NCBI GenBank assembly: GCA_013289985.1
Contig: JABCYW010000002.1
Coordinates: 82,969-146,968 of the forward strand
Reading direction: 5' to 3'
Length of the DNA stretch: 64,000 bases
From: Betaproteobacteria bacterium
Lineage (GTDB): Bacteria > Pseudomonadota > Gammaproteobacteria > Burkholderiales > Burkholderiaceae_C
This document shows positions 40,861 through 50,598 of this stretch, in pieces. Position 1 is the stretch's first letter; every line of letters begins with the position of its first letter. A program made the translations under genes and the position numbers. The notes beneath the pieces are model-generated. The model had not been told where the DNA came from and did no database searches. It saw only the letters and a list, made by a program, of their open reading frames with translations.

Positions 40861-41811
40861 TCAGGGCTGCAGCAGCGCCGCGCGCGCGCCGGCGATGAGG
40901 GCCTGGCCGATCTGCTCCATCAGGCCCGGGCGGGCGATGGGCGCGCCGGGTTCGGCGGGCGTGTCGGTGCCGGTGCCCAGCTTCCATTGGTGCCAGTACA
41001 GCGCGACATCGATGGTCACCTCGGGGCGGATGGCCACCAGCGCGCCGGCATCCAGGTGGGCGCGCGCGAGCAGTTCGGGGATGACGGCGACGCCCCAGCC
41101 CATCACCGCGGCGCGCGCGCCGGCCTCGCTGGACGGCACGAAGCGCTCCTGCAGGCGCGGGTCGCGCACGCCCATCGCGCGGGCCACCCACTGCGCCTGC
41201 ATGTCGTCCTTGCGGTTGAACACGATGAAGGGCAGGCGCGCGAAGTTCGCCTCGTTCAGCCCGGCGGGCATGGCGTGCTCGATGAAGTCGGGGCTCGCGA
41301 CGGCGATGTAGCGCATGTGGCCCAGCGGCTGGCAGGTGCAGCCGCGCAGCGCCATCGAGACCGTGGACACGCAGCCCAGCACCTCGCCCTCGCGGAGGCG
41401 GTCGTGCGTGAAGTCCTGGTCGTCGACGATCAGCTCCAGGCCGTAGCCCTCGCGCTGGCCCGCGTGCACCAGCGCGTCGAGCGCGCCCAGCACCCAGGTG
41501 GCCAGGCTGTCGGCGTTGATCGCGATGGGCAGGCGTTCCTCGCGCGTTGACGCGGCGCCCAGCTCGCGCGCGGCGTCGGCGCGCAGCGCCTGCAGCTGGC
41601 GGGCGTAGCGCAGCAGCACCTTGCCCGGCTCGGTCATGCGCAGCGGGCGCGAGCGCACCACCAGCAGCTGGCCCACCTGCGTCTCGAGCGCGCGCAGGCG
41701 CTGCGACACGGCCGACTGCGTGATCGACAGCAGCTGCGCGGCGCGCTCGAAGCTGCCGGCCTCGGCCAGGGCGGCCAGTGACTCCAGCGCGGCGGGGTCG
41801 AGCAGGTTCAT
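40861..41811 (-). CDS. ArgP/LysG-type LysR regulator
   Basis: 316-aa LysR-family regulator. The N-terminal winged HTH is AEAGSFERAAQLLSITQSAVSQRLRALETQVG (about residues 16-47). The effector domain resembles the ArgP (IciA)/LysG group, which senses basic amino acids and often controls the LysE exporter. No lysE is near. Instead it is divergent from ald with a 97-bp gap containing an ATC-N11-GAT inverted repeat, so control of alanine dehydrogenase is the simplest reading (inference). Confidence 0.87.
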   Translation of the reverse strand: MNLLDPAALESLAALAEAGSFERAAQLLSITQSAVSQRLRALETQVGQLLVVRSRPLRMTEPGKVLLRYARQLQALRADAARELGAASTREERLPIAINADSLATWVLGALDALVHAGQREGYGLELIVDDQDFTHDRLREGEVLGCVSTVSMALRGCTCQPLGHMRYIAVASPDFIEHAMPAGLNEANFARLPFIVFNRKDDMQAQWVARAMGVRDPRLQERFVPSSEAGARAAVMGWGVAVIPELLARAHLDAGALVAIRPEVTIDVALYWHQWKLGTGTDTPAEPGAPIARPGLMEQIGQALIAGARAALLQP

Positions 41812-41827
41812 AAGTAACGCTACTGTA

Positions 41828-41844
41828 ATCGCAGCAATTGCGAT
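41828..41844. promoter_or_regulatory. LysR-type inverted repeat between argP-like gene and ald
   Basis: ATCGCAGCAATTGCGAT has perfect 6-bp arms with a 5-bp spacer and fits an ATC-N11-GAT LysR box. It lies 17 bp upstream of the regulator start and 65 bp upstream of the ald start, a place suited to controlling both. Confidence 0.5.
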
Positions 41845-41908
41845 GCAGCTTCACACTTTCACCAGGCCGGCCTACCCTGGTTCATCAATATCCAGCAGAG
41901 GAGACATC

Positions 41909-43024
41909 ATGAGGATCGGCGTTCCGAAGGAGATCAAGAACCACGAGTACCGCGTCGGCCTGACGCCGGCCAGCGTGCGCGAGTTCGTCGCACACGGCCA
42001 CTCGGTGCTGGTGCAGGCGGGTGCCGGCGCGGCCATCGGGCTGGACGACGCGCAGTACCGCGCGGCCGGCGCCGCGCTGGCCGACTCCGCGCAGGACGTG
42101 TTCGCCAGGTCCGACATGATCGTCAAGGTCAAGGAGCCGCAGCCGCAGGAGTGCGCGATGCTGCGGCCCGGCCAGCTGCTCTACACCTACCTGCACCTGG
42201 CGCCGGATCCCGGGCAGACGGCCGCGCTGGTGAAGTCGGGCGCGGTGTGCGTGGCCTACGAGACCATCACCGGCGTCAACGGCGGCCTGCCGCTGCTCGC
42301 GCCGATGAGCGAGGTCGCGGGCCGGATGTCCATCCAGGCCGGCGCGGCGCACCTCGAGAAGAGCAAGGGCGGCATGGGCGTGCTGCTGGGCGGCGTGCCG
42401 GGCGTCGCGCCGGGCCACGTGGCCATCCTGGGCGCGGGCGTGGTGGGCACGCACGCGCTGCAGTGCGCGGTGGGCGCGGGCGCGCGGGTGACGGTGCTCG
42501 ACAAGAACGTCGACCGCCTGCGCCAGCTGGACCTGGTGTTCGGCAACCGGATCACGACGCTGTACTCGAACGCGGCCTCCGTCGAGGAGACGGTGCTTGC
42601 CGCCGACCTGGTCATCGGCGGCGTGCTGATTCCCGGCGCGGCCGCGCCCAAGCTCGTCACACGGGAGATGATCTCGCGCATGAGGAAGGGCGCCGTCGTC
42701 GTCGACGTGGCCATCGACCAGGGCGGCTGCTTCGAGACCTCGCGCGCCACCACGCACGCCGAGCCCACCTACGTGGTGGACGGCGTGGTGCACTACTGCG
42801 TGGCCAACATGCCCGGCGCGGTGGCGCGCACCTCCACGTTCGCGCTCAACAACGCCACCATCGGCCCGGGCCTCGCGCTGGCCGACCAGGGCTGGCAGGC
42901 GGCGATGCGCGCCAATCCGCACCTGAAGGCCGGGTTGAACGTGGCGAACGGCAAGGTGACGTTCGAGGCGGTCGCGCAGGCGCTGGGCTACGACTGGACG
43001 TCGCCGAACGCGTTGCTGAACTAG
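41909..43024 (+). CDS. ald: Alanine dehydrogenase
   Basis: NAD-dependent interconversion of L-alanine with pyruvate and ammonia (371 aa). The N-terminus [20 protein letters not shown] is the family signature, with catalytic Lys near residue 74 (VKVKEPQ) and His near 96 (YTYLHLAPD). The NAD loop [17 protein letters not shown] is at about 168-184. The ATG follows GAGGAGACATC. A 13-bp-stem hairpin follows the stop. Confidence 0.95.
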   Translation: MRIGVPKEIKNHEYRVGLTPASVREFVAHGHSVLVQAGAGAAIGLDDAQYRAAGAALADSAQDVFARSDMIVKVKEPQPQECAMLRPGQLLYTYLHLAPDPGQTAALVKSGAVCVAYETITGVNGGLPLLAPMSEVAGRMSIQAGAAHLEKSKGGMGVLLGGVPGVAPGHVAILGAGVVGTHALQCAVGAGARVTVLDKNVDRLRQLDLVFGNRITTLYSNAASVEETVLAADLVIGGVLIPGAAAPKLVTREMISRMRKGAVVVDVAIDQGGCFETSRATTHAEPTYVVDGVVHYCVANMPGAVARTSTFALNNATIGPGLALADQGWQAAMRANPHLKAGLNVANGKVTFEAVAQALGYDWTSPNALLN

Positions 43025-43031
43025 CCGGCTG

Positions 43032-43064
43032 CCGGCGGCACTCGAGCGGCGCGAGTGCCGCCGG
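43032..43064 (+). terminator. Strong hairpin after ald
   Basis: Perfect 13-bp stem CCGGCGGCACTCG / CGAGTGCCGCCGG with a 7-nt loop, 7 bp after the ald stop, followed by ATAAAATTG. It is probably the ald terminator, though the T run is weak. It ends only 15 bp before the psd start codon. Confidence 0.6.
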
Positions 43065-43065
43065 A

Positions 43066-43071
43066 TAAAAT
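43066..43071 (+). promoter_or_regulatory. -10-like box immediately upstream of psd
   Basis: TAAAAT ends 8 nt before the psd ATG and begins where the ald hairpin ends. There is no Shine-Dalgarno sequence, so psd may be transcribed from here as a leaderless mRNA, or be reached by read-through from ald. Confidence 0.35.
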
Positions 43072-43079
43072 TGCCGGTT

Positions 43080-43925
43080 ATGTCCCGACTCGCCGTCCTC
43101 CCGCAGTACTTCTATCCGAAGCGCCTTCTCACCGCCTACGCCGGCTTCATGGCGCGCAACGAGTGGGGGTGGTACACGACGCGGCTGATCCGCAACTTCA
43201 TCCGCGACTACAAGGTCGACATGAACGAGGCCGTCGAGGCAGACCCTGTCGCGTACAAGAGCTTCAACGATTTCTTCACGCGCGCGCTCAAGCCCGGCAT
43301 GCGCCCGATCGCGAACGCGGACCTGATCTGCCCGGTCGACGGCGCCATCAGCCAGTTCGGCCGCATCCGCACGCACACCATCTTCCAGGCCAAGGGCCAC
43401 GAGTACACGACGCAGGCGCTGCTGGGCGGCGACGCGGCGCTCGCCGAGCCTTACCTGGACGGCAGCTTCGCCACCATCTACCTGAGCCCCAAGGACTACC
43501 ACCGCATCCACATGCCTTGCGACGGCCGGCTCACGCGCATGATCCACGTGCCGGGCGACCTGTTCTCGGTGAACCCGGTCACCGCGCAGGGCGTGCCGGG
43601 CCTGTGGGCGCGCAACGAGCGCGTCGTGTGCCTGTTCGAGGGGCCGCGCGGCCCGTTCTCGCTGGTGCTGGTGGGCGCCACCATCGTCGGCAGCATGCAG
43701 ACCGTGTGGCACGGCGTGGTCAACACCACGCGGCCGGGCAAGATCCGCGAGTGGCGCTACGACGACCGGCAGATCGTGCTGAGGAAGGGCGAGGAGATGG
43801 GCCGCTTCCTGCTCGGCTCCACGGTCATCATGACCTTTCCCAAGGGCGAGCTCGCGTTCAACCCGGCGTGGGCGCCGGCCAAGGGCGTGCGGCTGGGCGA
43901 AGAGATGGCGAACTACCGCGCCTGA
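43080..43925 (+). CDS. psd: Phosphatidylserine decarboxylase proenzyme
   Basis: Makes phosphatidylethanolamine from phosphatidylserine at the inner membrane (281 aa). The self-cleavage site LGST, which produces the pyruvoyl group, is present in GRFLLGSTVIMTF (about residue 246). Other family segments are YPKRLLTAYAGFMARNEWGW, SFNDFFTRALKPGMRPI and the catalytic His region PKDYHRIHMPCDG. ATG at 43080 preferred over the TTG at 43071. Confidence 0.95.
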   Translation: MSRLAVLPQYFYPKRLLTAYAGFMARNEWGWYTTRLIRNFIRDYKVDMNEAVEADPVAYKSFNDFFTRALKPGMRPIANADLICPVDGAISQFGRIRTHTIFQAKGHEYTTQALLGGDAALAEPYLDGSFATIYLSPKDYHRIHMPCDGRLTRMIHVPGDLFSVNPVTAQGVPGLWARNERVVCLFEGPRGPFSLVLVGATIVGSMQTVWHGVVNTTRPGKIREWRYDDRQIVLRKGEEMGRFLLGSTVIMTFPKGELAFNPAWAPAKGVRLGEEMANYRA

Positions 43926-44095
43926 CGCAGCCCTGCGCGCGTACCCGATCAACTCGCGGGCCACCAGGAAGCTGAGCGCCGCCACCATCACCGCGACCAC
44001 GTAGAGCGTGCTGCCCGGCAACTGGTGCGCGCGGATCTCGCCGCCCAAGGACTTACGAGAACATTGGGTCAGTTGCGGCGTAATGCCCTCAGGAA

Positions 44096-44121
44096 CGAAA
44101 AAGCCCCGCCGAAGCGGGGCT
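44096..44121 (-). terminator. rplY terminator
   Basis: On the minus strand an 8-bp stem AGCCCCGC / GCGGGGCT with a TTCG loop is followed by TTTTTCG. A classic rho-independent terminator, about 40 bp after the rplY stop, ending the TPR-lolB-ispE-tRNA-prs-rplY unit. Confidence 0.9.
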
Positions 44122-44159
44122 CTCCAGAGAAACCTCGACGCGGCCGTCGCCGCGCGAGA

Positions 44160-44870
44160 TCACTTCTTCTTGGCAGCGGCGGCCGGGGCGGCGGCGCCGG
44201 CGGCGGGCTTGGCCGGGGCGGCCTTGCCACCCTTCTTGCTGCCACCGGTAGCGGCAGCGGCTGCTGCCGCGGCAGCGGCTGCTGCTTCTTCCTCGGCGGC
44301 GTCGGCGGCGTTGACCTTCGGTTCGGCGACCGAGACCACCACCGGGTTCTGCGTGCCGTGGCGCACGGCCTTGATGCCGGCCGGGAACTTCAGGTCGGAC
44401 ACGTGCAGCGACTTGCCCTTGACCAGGCCGCTCAGGTCGACCGTGATGAATTCAGGCAGCGCGGTGGCCAGGCATTCCACTTCCACTTCGGTGGCGACGT
44501 GGTTGACGATGCTGGCATCGGTCTTGACGGCCGGCGAGTTTTCTTCGCCTTCGAAGTGCAGCGGCACCTTCTTGCGCAGGCGCGTGTTCGCGTCGACGCG
44601 CTGGAAGTCGATGTGCTGGACGATCTGCTTGTACGCGTGCATCTGGAAGTCGCGCAGCAGGACCTGCGAGACCTTGCCGCCCAGTTCCATCTCGAGGACG
44701 GACGAGTGGAAGGCTTCCTTCTTCAGCGCGAAGTAGAGGGCGTTGTGATCGAGCTCGATCGTCTGCGGCTCGCCGGCGCCGTAGACGATGCCGGGAACCT
44801 TGCCGGACAGGCGCAGGCGGCGGCTCGCTCCGGTCCCCTGCAGGCTGCGCTCATAAGCGGTGAACTTCAT
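44160..44870 (-). CDS. rplY: 50S ribosomal protein L25 (Ctc form)
   Basis: 5S rRNA-binding ribosomal protein of the long TL5/Ctc type (236 aa). The L25 domain covers about residues 1-95 ([35 protein letters not shown]), and the C-terminal beta domain about 96-185. The last 50 residues are very low complexity: a run of 12 alanines, then Gly/Lys/Pro/Ala repeats ending in KKK. Downstream of prs by 105 bp in the usual order. Confidence 0.95.
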   Translation of the reverse strand: MKFTAYERSLQGTGASRRLRLSGKVPGIVYGAGEPQTIELDHNALYFALKKEAFHSSVLEMELGGKVSQVLLRDFQMHAYKQIVQHIDFQRVDANTRLRKKVPLHFEGEENSPAVKTDASIVNHVATEVEVECLATALPEFITVDLSGLVKGKSLHVSDLKFPAGIKAVRHGTQNPVVVSVAEPKVNAADAAEEEAAAAAAAAAAAATGGSKKGGKAAPAKPAAGAAAPAAAAKKK

Positions 44871-44975
44871 GGTGGTACTCCAATATTGGGCCCCGCGACC
44901 AGGCGCCCGGTAAAGACGATCCAGCCACCGCTTCTCCGCTCGTGGGCGGACGGCCGAAGGATCGGGAAATGCGGA

Positions 44976-45938
44976 TCAGAAGTTGTTGTTCTGTTCCGCA
45001 AAGAGGGAGGTGACCGATTCGCCGTCGGAAATGCGGCGGATGGTCTCGGCGAACAGGAAGGCCACCGACAGCTGGCGGATCTTCTTGCAGGCCTTGCCGG
45101 CGTCGGACAGCGGCAGCGTGTTGGTGATCACGACTTCGTCGAGCGCCGAATTCTTGATGCGTTCCACGGCAGGGCCGGAGAACACGGGGTGCGTGCAGTA
45201 GGCGTAGACGCTCTTGGCGCCGCGATCCTTGAGCACCTCGGCGGCCTTCACGAGCGTGCCGGCGGTGTCGATCATGTCGTCCATGATCACGCAGTTGCGG
45301 CCGTCGATGTCGCCGATGACGTGCATCACTTCGGAGACGTTGGCCTTCGGGCGGCGCTTGTCGATGATGGCCAGGTCGCAGCCGAGCTGCTTGGCCAGCG
45401 CGCGGGCGCGCACCACGCCGCCGACGTCGGGCGACACCACCACGAGGTCGCGGTAGTTCTTCGACTTGACGTCGGTGAGCAGCACCGGCGATGCGTAGAT
45501 GTTGTCCACGGGGATGTCGAAGAAGCCCTGGATCTGGTCGGCGTGGAGATCCATCGTGAGCAGGCGCTCGACGCCCACGGTCTGCAGCAGGTTGGCCACG
45601 ACCTTGGCGCTGATGGGCACGCGGGTGGAACGCGAGCGGCGATCCTGGCGGGCGTAGCCGAAGTACGGGATCACGGCGGTGATGCGGCGCGCGCTGGCGC
45701 GCTTCAACGCATCGACCATGATCAGCAGTTCCATCACGTTCTCGTTCGTCGGCGCCCCGGTGGACTGGACGACGAAGACGTCGCGTGCGCGGACGTTCTG
45801 GTGGATCTCGACGTCGCACTCGCCGTCGGAGAAGCGGCCGACCTTCGCCTTGCCGAGCTCCGAGCCGAGTTGGGTGGCGATTTCCTGCGCGAGCACAGGA
45901 TTCGCGTTGCCTGTGAACAGGACCGTGTTGAACAGCAC
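44976..45938 (-). CDS. prs: Ribose-phosphate pyrophosphokinase
   Basis: Makes PRPP from ribose-5-phosphate and ATP, feeding purine, pyrimidine, histidine and NAD synthesis (320 aa). Signatures include [22 protein letters not shown], the PRPP-synthetase motif [39 protein letters not shown] and the PRPP loop [13 protein letters not shown]. The GTG start is supported by GGAG 7-8 nt upstream; the longer frame upstream runs into tRNA-Gln. Follows the tRNA gene in the same direction. Confidence 0.95.
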   Translation of the reverse strand: MLFNTVLFTGNANPVLAQEIATQLGSELGKAKVGRFSDGECDVEIHQNVRARDVFVVQSTGAPTNENVMELLIMVDALKRASARRITAVIPYFGYARQDRRSRSTRVPISAKVVANLLQTVGVERLLTMDLHADQIQGFFDIPVDNIYASPVLLTDVKSKNYRDLVVVSPDVGGVVRARALAKQLGCDLAIIDKRRPKANVSEVMHVIGDIDGRNCVIMDDMIDTAGTLVKAAEVLKDRGAKSVYAYCTHPVFSGPAVERIKNSALDEVVITNTLPLSDAGKACKKIRQLSVAFLFAETIRRISDGESVTSLFAEQNNNF

Positions 45939-46042
45939 GTCGGAGACTCCGGGAGGACGGATGCGCAGCGAGACCGGGTGCCGGCCCTTGCGACCAGCTA
46001 TCAGAACCGCGGCGTCATCCAGTGACGCCGGGCAGGAACATT

Positions 46043-46119
46043 TGGCAGGGGAAGAAGGATTCGAACCTTCGCATGTCGGAATCAAAATCCGATGCCTTAA
46101 CCAACTTGGCGACTCCCCT
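46043..46119 (-). tRNA. tRNA-Gln (anticodon TTG)
   Basis: 77-nt cloverleaf with acceptor stem AGGGGAG / TTCCCCT, D arm starting GCCAAGTTGG, anticodon stem TCGGA / TCCGA around loop TTTTGAT (anticodon TTG), T loop GGTTCGAATCC, discriminator G and an encoded CCA. It lies between ispE and prs, co-directional, and is probably processed from their transcript. Confidence 0.95.
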
Positions 46120-46158
46120 ACACAGGATCCGGCCGAGGCCGAACCCGTCAACTTTCTC

Positions 46159-47049
46159 TCAGCCTGCCCAGGCCCGCAATGGGTGGTGGGCAAGACTGCG
46201 ACACATCCGGCCGCTCCAGCCCTGCGGGAGTTCACCCTGGGGCCACGCGACGCCTTCCGCGCCGACCGTTGCGAACACCGCGCTGCCAGAACCTGTCATG
46301 CGGCTGTTGCCGAAGCGTGTCTCGAGCCACCTGGCGACCTCGGCGATGGGCGGGCACAAGGCCTGGGCCACCGGCTGGAGGTCGTTGCGACCGAAAGACG
46401 CCGCTTTTGCAAACGTCGCTGACGATTCTCGCTGCTCATTTAACTGTGCAACAGAGCCCGCTAGTGTAGCAGGCTCCGTGTCGCGTGCCAAGTCCGGATG
46501 AGAAAAGATGCCGGCGGTTCCCAGGCTTTCTCCGGGCTTGACCACGGCGTAGCGGCGCGGCGCCCACTCGATGGGTGTCAGTTTCTCGCCGATGCCCTCC
46601 ACGAACGCGTTGTCGCCGCCCACGAAGAAGGGCACGTCGGCGCCCAGCGGCGTCGCCAGTTCGAGCAGGCGCGAACGCGGCCAATCCAGTCGCCAGAGCC
46701 GGTTCAGCGCCAGCAGCACCGTGGCCGCGTCGGAGCTGCCGCCGCCCATGCCGGCGCCCCAGGGCACCGCCTTCAGCACGGAGATGTCGGCGCCGAACGT
46801 GGTGCCGCTGGCCTGCTGCAGCGCGCGGGCGGCGCGCAGGCTCAGGTCGTCGGCGGGCAGGGCCGGGCCCAGGTCGTGGCGGCGCAGCTGGCCGTCGGCG
46901 CGGCGCTCGACGTGCAGCGTGTCGGCCCAGTCGATGAGGATGAAGACCGACTGCAGCAGGTGGTAGCCGTCGGGCCGCCGTCCCGTGATGTGCAGGAACA
47001 GGTTCAGCTTGGCCGGCGCGGGCAGGTCGTAGAGGGCTTGGAGGGCCAT
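46159..47049 (-). CDS. ispE: 4-diphosphocytidyl-2-C-methyl-D-erythritol kinase
   Basis: GHMP kinase of the non-mevalonate isoprenoid pathway (296 aa). Motif 1 is [21 protein letters not shown] (about residues 10-30), the ATP-binding motif 2 [21 protein letters not shown] (about 92-112), and the C-terminal motif 3 [10 protein letters not shown] (about 256-265). It starts 4 bp after lolB. The order lolB-ispE-tRNA-Gln-prs is typical of betaproteobacteria. Confidence 0.95.
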   Translation of the reverse strand: MALQALYDLPAPAKLNLFLHITGRRPDGYHLLQSVFILIDWADTLHVERRADGQLRRHDLGPALPADDLSLRAARALQQASGTTFGADISVLKAVPWGAGMGGGSSDAATVLLALNRLWRLDWPRSRLLELATPLGADVPFFVGGDNAFVEGIGEKLTPIEWAPRRYAVVKPGESLGTAGIFSHPDLARDTEPATLAGSVAQLNEQRESSATFAKAASFGRNDLQPVAQALCPPIAEVARWLETRFGNSRMTGSGSAVFATVGAEGVAWPQGELPQGWSGRMCRSLAHHPLRAWAG

Positions 47050-47053
47050 GGCT

Positions 47054-47635
47054 TCAAGGGGCCGATGCCGCGGACTCGGCCGCGTCCAGCTTGACGCGCA
47101 CGTGCAGCGTGGGCGCGGGCTGCGGACGCTGGGCGGCTATCAGCTGGTTGCCGGCGAACTGCGACAGGTCCACGTGCCAGCCGAGCTGGTCGAACGAGCC
47201 GTCGGCGGCGCCGCGCTGCACCGGCGCGGCGGGCCAGGGATGGCCGGCGAGCCAGTCGAACATCGCCGCCAGCGGCAACTGGTCGCCGATGGCGCGCTGC
47301 ATCATGTCTTCCAGCGTGGCGTAGTGCGTGGTGGCGCCGTCGGCCTCCAGCTCGATCCTCGAGGGCACGCCCTGCGAGCCCCGCGGGTCGGACCAGCGCG
47401 CCCGCGCGACCGTGGTGCCGATCGGGCTGGTGAGGATCAACTGGCCGCTGGACGCGTTGCCGCTCAGCTCGAACTGGCCGCTGACCGCGCGCGACGGCAG
47501 GCCGGGCGCGGCGTCGGTGCGCACCGCGAGCCTGCCCGAATACACGTGGCCGGGCAGCGGCGGCGGATGCGTGGCGCAGGCCTGCAGCAGCAGGGCCAGC
47601 GCGACGGCGCCGGCACCCCTGGGCACCAGCTTCAC
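47054..47635 (-). CDS. lolB: Outer-membrane lipoprotein insertion protein LolB
   Basis: Receives lipoproteins from LolA and places them in the outer membrane (193 aa). Short signal sequence with lipobox LLLQA-C near residue 20. The core includes YSGRLAVRTD, GQFELSGNASSGQLILTSPIGTTVARARW and the later LPLAAMFDWLAGHPWP, all LolB-like. The GTG start overlaps the TPR gene stop (GTGA), indicating coupling. Confidence 0.9.
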   Translation of the reverse strand: MKLVPRGAGAVALALLLQACATHPPPLPGHVYSGRLAVRTDAAPGLPSRAVSGQFELSGNASSGQLILTSPIGTTVARARWSDPRGSQGVPSRIELEADGATTHYATLEDMMQRAIGDQLPLAAMFDWLAGHPWPAAPVQRGAADGSFDQLGWHVDLSQFAGNQLIAAQRPQPAPTLHVRVKLDAAESAASAP

Positions 47636-49683
47636 GGCGCGACCTTCAGCCGCGTCATCGTCTGCTTGAGCACCTCGTTGCCCGAGTCGAGCCTGTGCGC
47701 GTCGCGCAGCACGCGCGCGGCCTCGTCGTGCTTGCCGTCGGCCCACAGCGCCTCGCCCAGGTGCGCGGCGATCTCGGTGTCCTTGCGCGACGAATAGGCC
47801 TGTGCCAGCAGCGTGGCGGCCGTCCCGAAATGGCCCATGCGGTACTCGACCCAGCCGAGGCTGTCGACGATGAACGGGTCGGCCGGCGACAGCTCGTGCG
47901 CCTGGCGCACCATGGCCAGCGCCTCGTCGAGCCGCAGGTTGCGATCGGCCAGCGAGTAGCCCAGCGCGTTGAGCGCCTGCGAGTTGTCGGGCTGCAGCAC
48001 GAGGATGCGGCGCAGCAGGCGCTCCATGTCGTCGAGGCGGTCCAGGCGCTCGTCGACCATCGCTTGCTGGTAGAGGAGATCGACGTCGTCGGGCGTCTCC
48101 GCGTTGGCCTTGGCCAGCAGGTCGCGGGCCTCGCCCAGCTTCTTCTCGTCGAGGAGCAGCTGCACCTCGGTGAGCAGCTTGTAGCGCTGTTCCGCCGGGG
48201 TGCTGGCATTGCTGGCGCGGATCAGCTTCAGCGCCTCGGCCAGCTTGCCCTGGCGGGCCAGCAGGCTGGCGCGCAGCGACACCACCTGCAGGTCGGCCTC
48301 CTTGGGGTCGACCTGCGCGAGCCACTTCGCGGCGGCCGCGTCGTCGTGGCGCTGCTCGGCGGCGCGCGCCAGCAGCAGTTGCACATGGGCCAGCCGCACC
48401 GGATCGGCAGCGGCGGGCACGGCGGAGGGCGCCGCGGCGTCCGGCGTGTCGTCGTCGTCGGTGACCGTAAGGCCGCCGCCGGAGGCGGCCGCCGCCGCGG
48501 CCACGGCCTTGCGGGCGGCCGCGTCTTCGGCCATCTGCTCGGTGATGAGCGCCAGCGCCTGCTTCAGGTCGGCGTCGGCGGTGACCGGGTCGTGCAGCTC
48601 GAGGTCGATCTCGCCCAGCGCCAGCCACAGCTGGGGCTGGCGCGGCTTGACCTTCAGCGCGAGGCGCAGCTGCTCGGCCGCGTCGGTGAGGCGTTGCTGC
48701 GTGGCCAGCACGCTGGCATAGGCCTGGCGCACCACCGGCTCGGCGTCGGGCTGGTCCAGGTAGCGCTTGACGATGACCTCGGCCTTGGCGGTGAGCTCGG
48801 TGGACGGCGCGGTGCCCTTGGCCGGCGTCGCGGGCGCGCTCGCGGGCGCGTCGGGCGCCCGGGCGCCGGCGGCCGCGCGCGACGGCGAGCCGTCGGCGAC
48901 CGAGTTCATCACGTCGAGCGCCAGCAGCACCGGCTGCAGCGACTTCGCGTCCAGGGCCTGGGCCTGCGTGGCGAGGTCCAGCGCGAAGACGGGCTGGCCC
49001 TGGTTCAGGCGGATGCGACCCAGCGCCACGCGCGCGGCCACGCCGGTGTCGGGCGCGTCCATGTAGGGCTGCAGCAGCTGGCGGAACTGTTCGGCGGCGG
49101 CCGGCTTGTCCCTGGCGCGCTGCTGTGCGCGCGGCAGGCTGGAGATCAGCGCCGATCGCTCGGCCGGCGTGCTCATGGACAGCAGCTGCCTGAGCGGCTC
49201 GGCCGTGTCGGCGACGCGATCGAGCTGGATCAGCAGCTGGATCTCGATGCGCAGCGCCTCGGTGGAACGCGGCATCGTCTGGCGCCAGCTGCGCGTGATG
49301 GACAGCGCCTTGTCGCCGGCGCCGGCCTCCGCCGCGATCTGCAGCGCGCGCCGGAACAGCGCGTCGTCCTTGTTGCGGCGGGCCGCCTCCAGCATCAGTT
49401 CGACGGCGTCGCCCGCCTGGTTCTCGCGCAGCGCGAACTCGGCGAGCAACAGCTGGTACAACAGCGGACCATCGAGGTAGGAGTTCTCCACCGTTGGCCC
49501 GGGATCGGGCGCGATCGTGGGCACCGAGGCGGGGCCGGCCGGCGGCAGCGCGGCGTTCTTCTCGGCGGCCCAGGCGCCCGCGGGCAGCAGCAACGCCAGG
49601 GCCAGGCCCAGTCCGAGCAGCGCGGGACGGCCGGGCGCCCGCGTGCCGTGTCCGTTGCGTTCCAAGCCTTGCGTTTGACTCAT
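47632..49683 (-). CDS. Exported TPR-repeat protein
   Basis: 683-aa tetratricopeptide protein with an N-terminal signal peptide (LLGLGLALALLLPAGAWAAE; cleavage near residue 40), so likely periplasmic or outer-membrane associated. TPR-like units are spread over the protein, densest between about residues 455 and 680 (e.g. SQALNALGYSLADRNLRLDEALAMVRQAHELSPADPFIVDSLGWVEYRMG-type units). Low-complexity Ala/Pro linkers interrupt at about 270-300 and 405-440. It heads the lolB-ispE operon, so a role in envelope assembly is plausible but unproven. Confidence 0.87.
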   Translation of the reverse strand: MSQTQGLERNGHGTRAPGRPALLGLGLALALLLPAGAWAAEKNAALPPAGPASVPTIAPDPGPTVENSYLDGPLLYQLLLAEFALRENQAGDAVELMLEAARRNKDDALFRRALQIAAEAGAGDKALSITRSWRQTMPRSTEALRIEIQLLIQLDRVADTAEPLRQLLSMSTPAERSALISSLPRAQQRARDKPAAAEQFRQLLQPYMDAPDTGVAARVALGRIRLNQGQPVFALDLATQAQALDAKSLQPVLLALDVMNSVADGSPSRAAAGARAPDAPASAPATPAKGTAPSTELTAKAEVIVKRYLDQPDAEPVVRQAYASVLATQQRLTDAAEQLRLALKVKPRQPQLWLALGEIDLELHDPVTADADLKQALALITEQMAEDAAARKAVAAAAAASGGGLTVTDDDDTPDAAAPSAVPAAADPVRLAHVQLLLARAAEQRHDDAAAAKWLAQVDPKEADLQVVSLRASLLARQGKLAEALKLIRASNASTPAEQRYKLLTEVQLLLDEKKLGEARDLLAKANAETPDDVDLLYQQAMVDERLDRLDDMERLLRRILVLQPDNSQALNALGYSLADRNLRLDEALAMVRQAHELSPADPFIVDSLGWVEYRMGHFGTAATLLAQAYSSRKDTEIAAHLGEALWADGKHDEAARVLRDAHRLDSGNEVLKQTMTRLKVAP

Positions 49684-49725
49684 TGCCGCTCCATATCAGT
49701 CCATTCTAGGCCCCGAGAAACCACC

Positions 49726-50598
49726 ATGCCCGAGTTGCCAGAGGTAGAAGTTACGCGCCGCAGCGTTGCCGCAGGATTGCTGGGCGCCAGGGTGCGCGAC
49801 GTGCAGATGGGCCTGCCGCTGCGCTGGCCGCTGGGCCACGATCCGAAGGCGCTCGCGGGCACCGAATGCGGGGAGATGTCGCGCCGCGGCAAGTACCTGT
49901 GGCTGCCCTTGTCGCGCTCCGGCGCGGACGACGCAAGTCGCCTGCCGGGGCTGCCGCGGGCGGCCTCGGAGCCGGCCGGCGGCCTGCTGATCCACCTGGG
50001 CATGTCGGGCGCGCTGGCGTTCGGCGAGCCGCCCGCCGAACGCGGCCCGTACGACCATTTCCGCCTGCTCACCGACCGCGGCTGCCTGTGGCTGACCGAC
50101 CCGCGGCGCTTCGGCGCGGTGGTGTGGGCGCCTGCGCTCGACGCCGAGCCGGCGCGCAAGCTGCTGTCGGTGCTGGGCCCCGAGCCGTTCGACCCGGCGC
50201 TGGACGAGGCCGGGTTCCACGCCGGACTGCAAGGGCGGCGCACGCCCGTGAAGACGGTGCTGCTGTCGGGCGAGCTGGTGGTGGGCGCCGGCAACATCTA
50301 CGCCTGCGAGGCGCTGCACCTGGCCCGGATCGACCCGCGCACGCCGGCCAACAAGATCAGCCGGCCGCGGGCGGCGCGCCTGTTGTCGGCCGTGCGCCAG
50401 GTGCTGCGCAACGCGATCGAGGCCGGCGGCACCACGCTGAAGGATTTCTCGGCCAACGGCGCGGCCGGCCATTACCAGGAACAGGCGCAGGTCTACGGCC
50501 GCGCCGGCGAACCCTGCAATACCTGCGGCAGCGCCGTGCGGCGTATCGTGCAAGGACAGCGCGCGACCTTTTTCTGCGGGGTTTGCCAAAAGCGCTAG
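49726..50598 (+). CDS. mutM: Formamidopyrimidine-DNA glycosylase
   Basis: Removes 8-oxoguanine and formamidopyrimidines from DNA (290 aa). The catalytic N-terminus is MPELPEVEVTRRS (Pro2 and Glu3). Lys in HLGMSGALAF-type region and the H2TH segment VGAGNIYACEALHLARIDPRTPA are present. A C-terminal zinc finger is CNTCGSAVRRIVQGQRATFFCGVC. It is divergent from the TPR gene with a 42-bp gap. mutY, acting in the same repair pathway, lies 2.4 kb downstream. Confidence 0.96.
   Translation: MPELPEVEVTRRSVAAGLLGARVRDVQMGLPLRWPLGHDPKALAGTECGEMSRRGKYLWLPLSRSGADDASRLPGLPRAASEPAGGLLIHLGMSGALAFGEPPAERGPYDHFRLLTDRGCLWLTDPRRFGAVVWAPALDAEPARKLLSVLGPEPFDPALDEAGFHAGLQGRRTPVKTVLLSGELVVGAGNIYACEALHLARIDPRTPANKISRPRAARLLSAVRQVLRNAIEAGGTTLKDFSANGAAGHYQEQAQVYGRAGEPCNTCGSAVRRIVQGQRATFFCGVCQKR

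Noticed and set aside
43930..44048. Minus-strand segment with a transmembrane-like stretch (LYVVAVMVAALSFLVARELIGYA)
   Set aside because: Could be the remnant of a membrane transporter, but it is only about 35 residues, has no upstream continuation, and I cannot name the parent gene.
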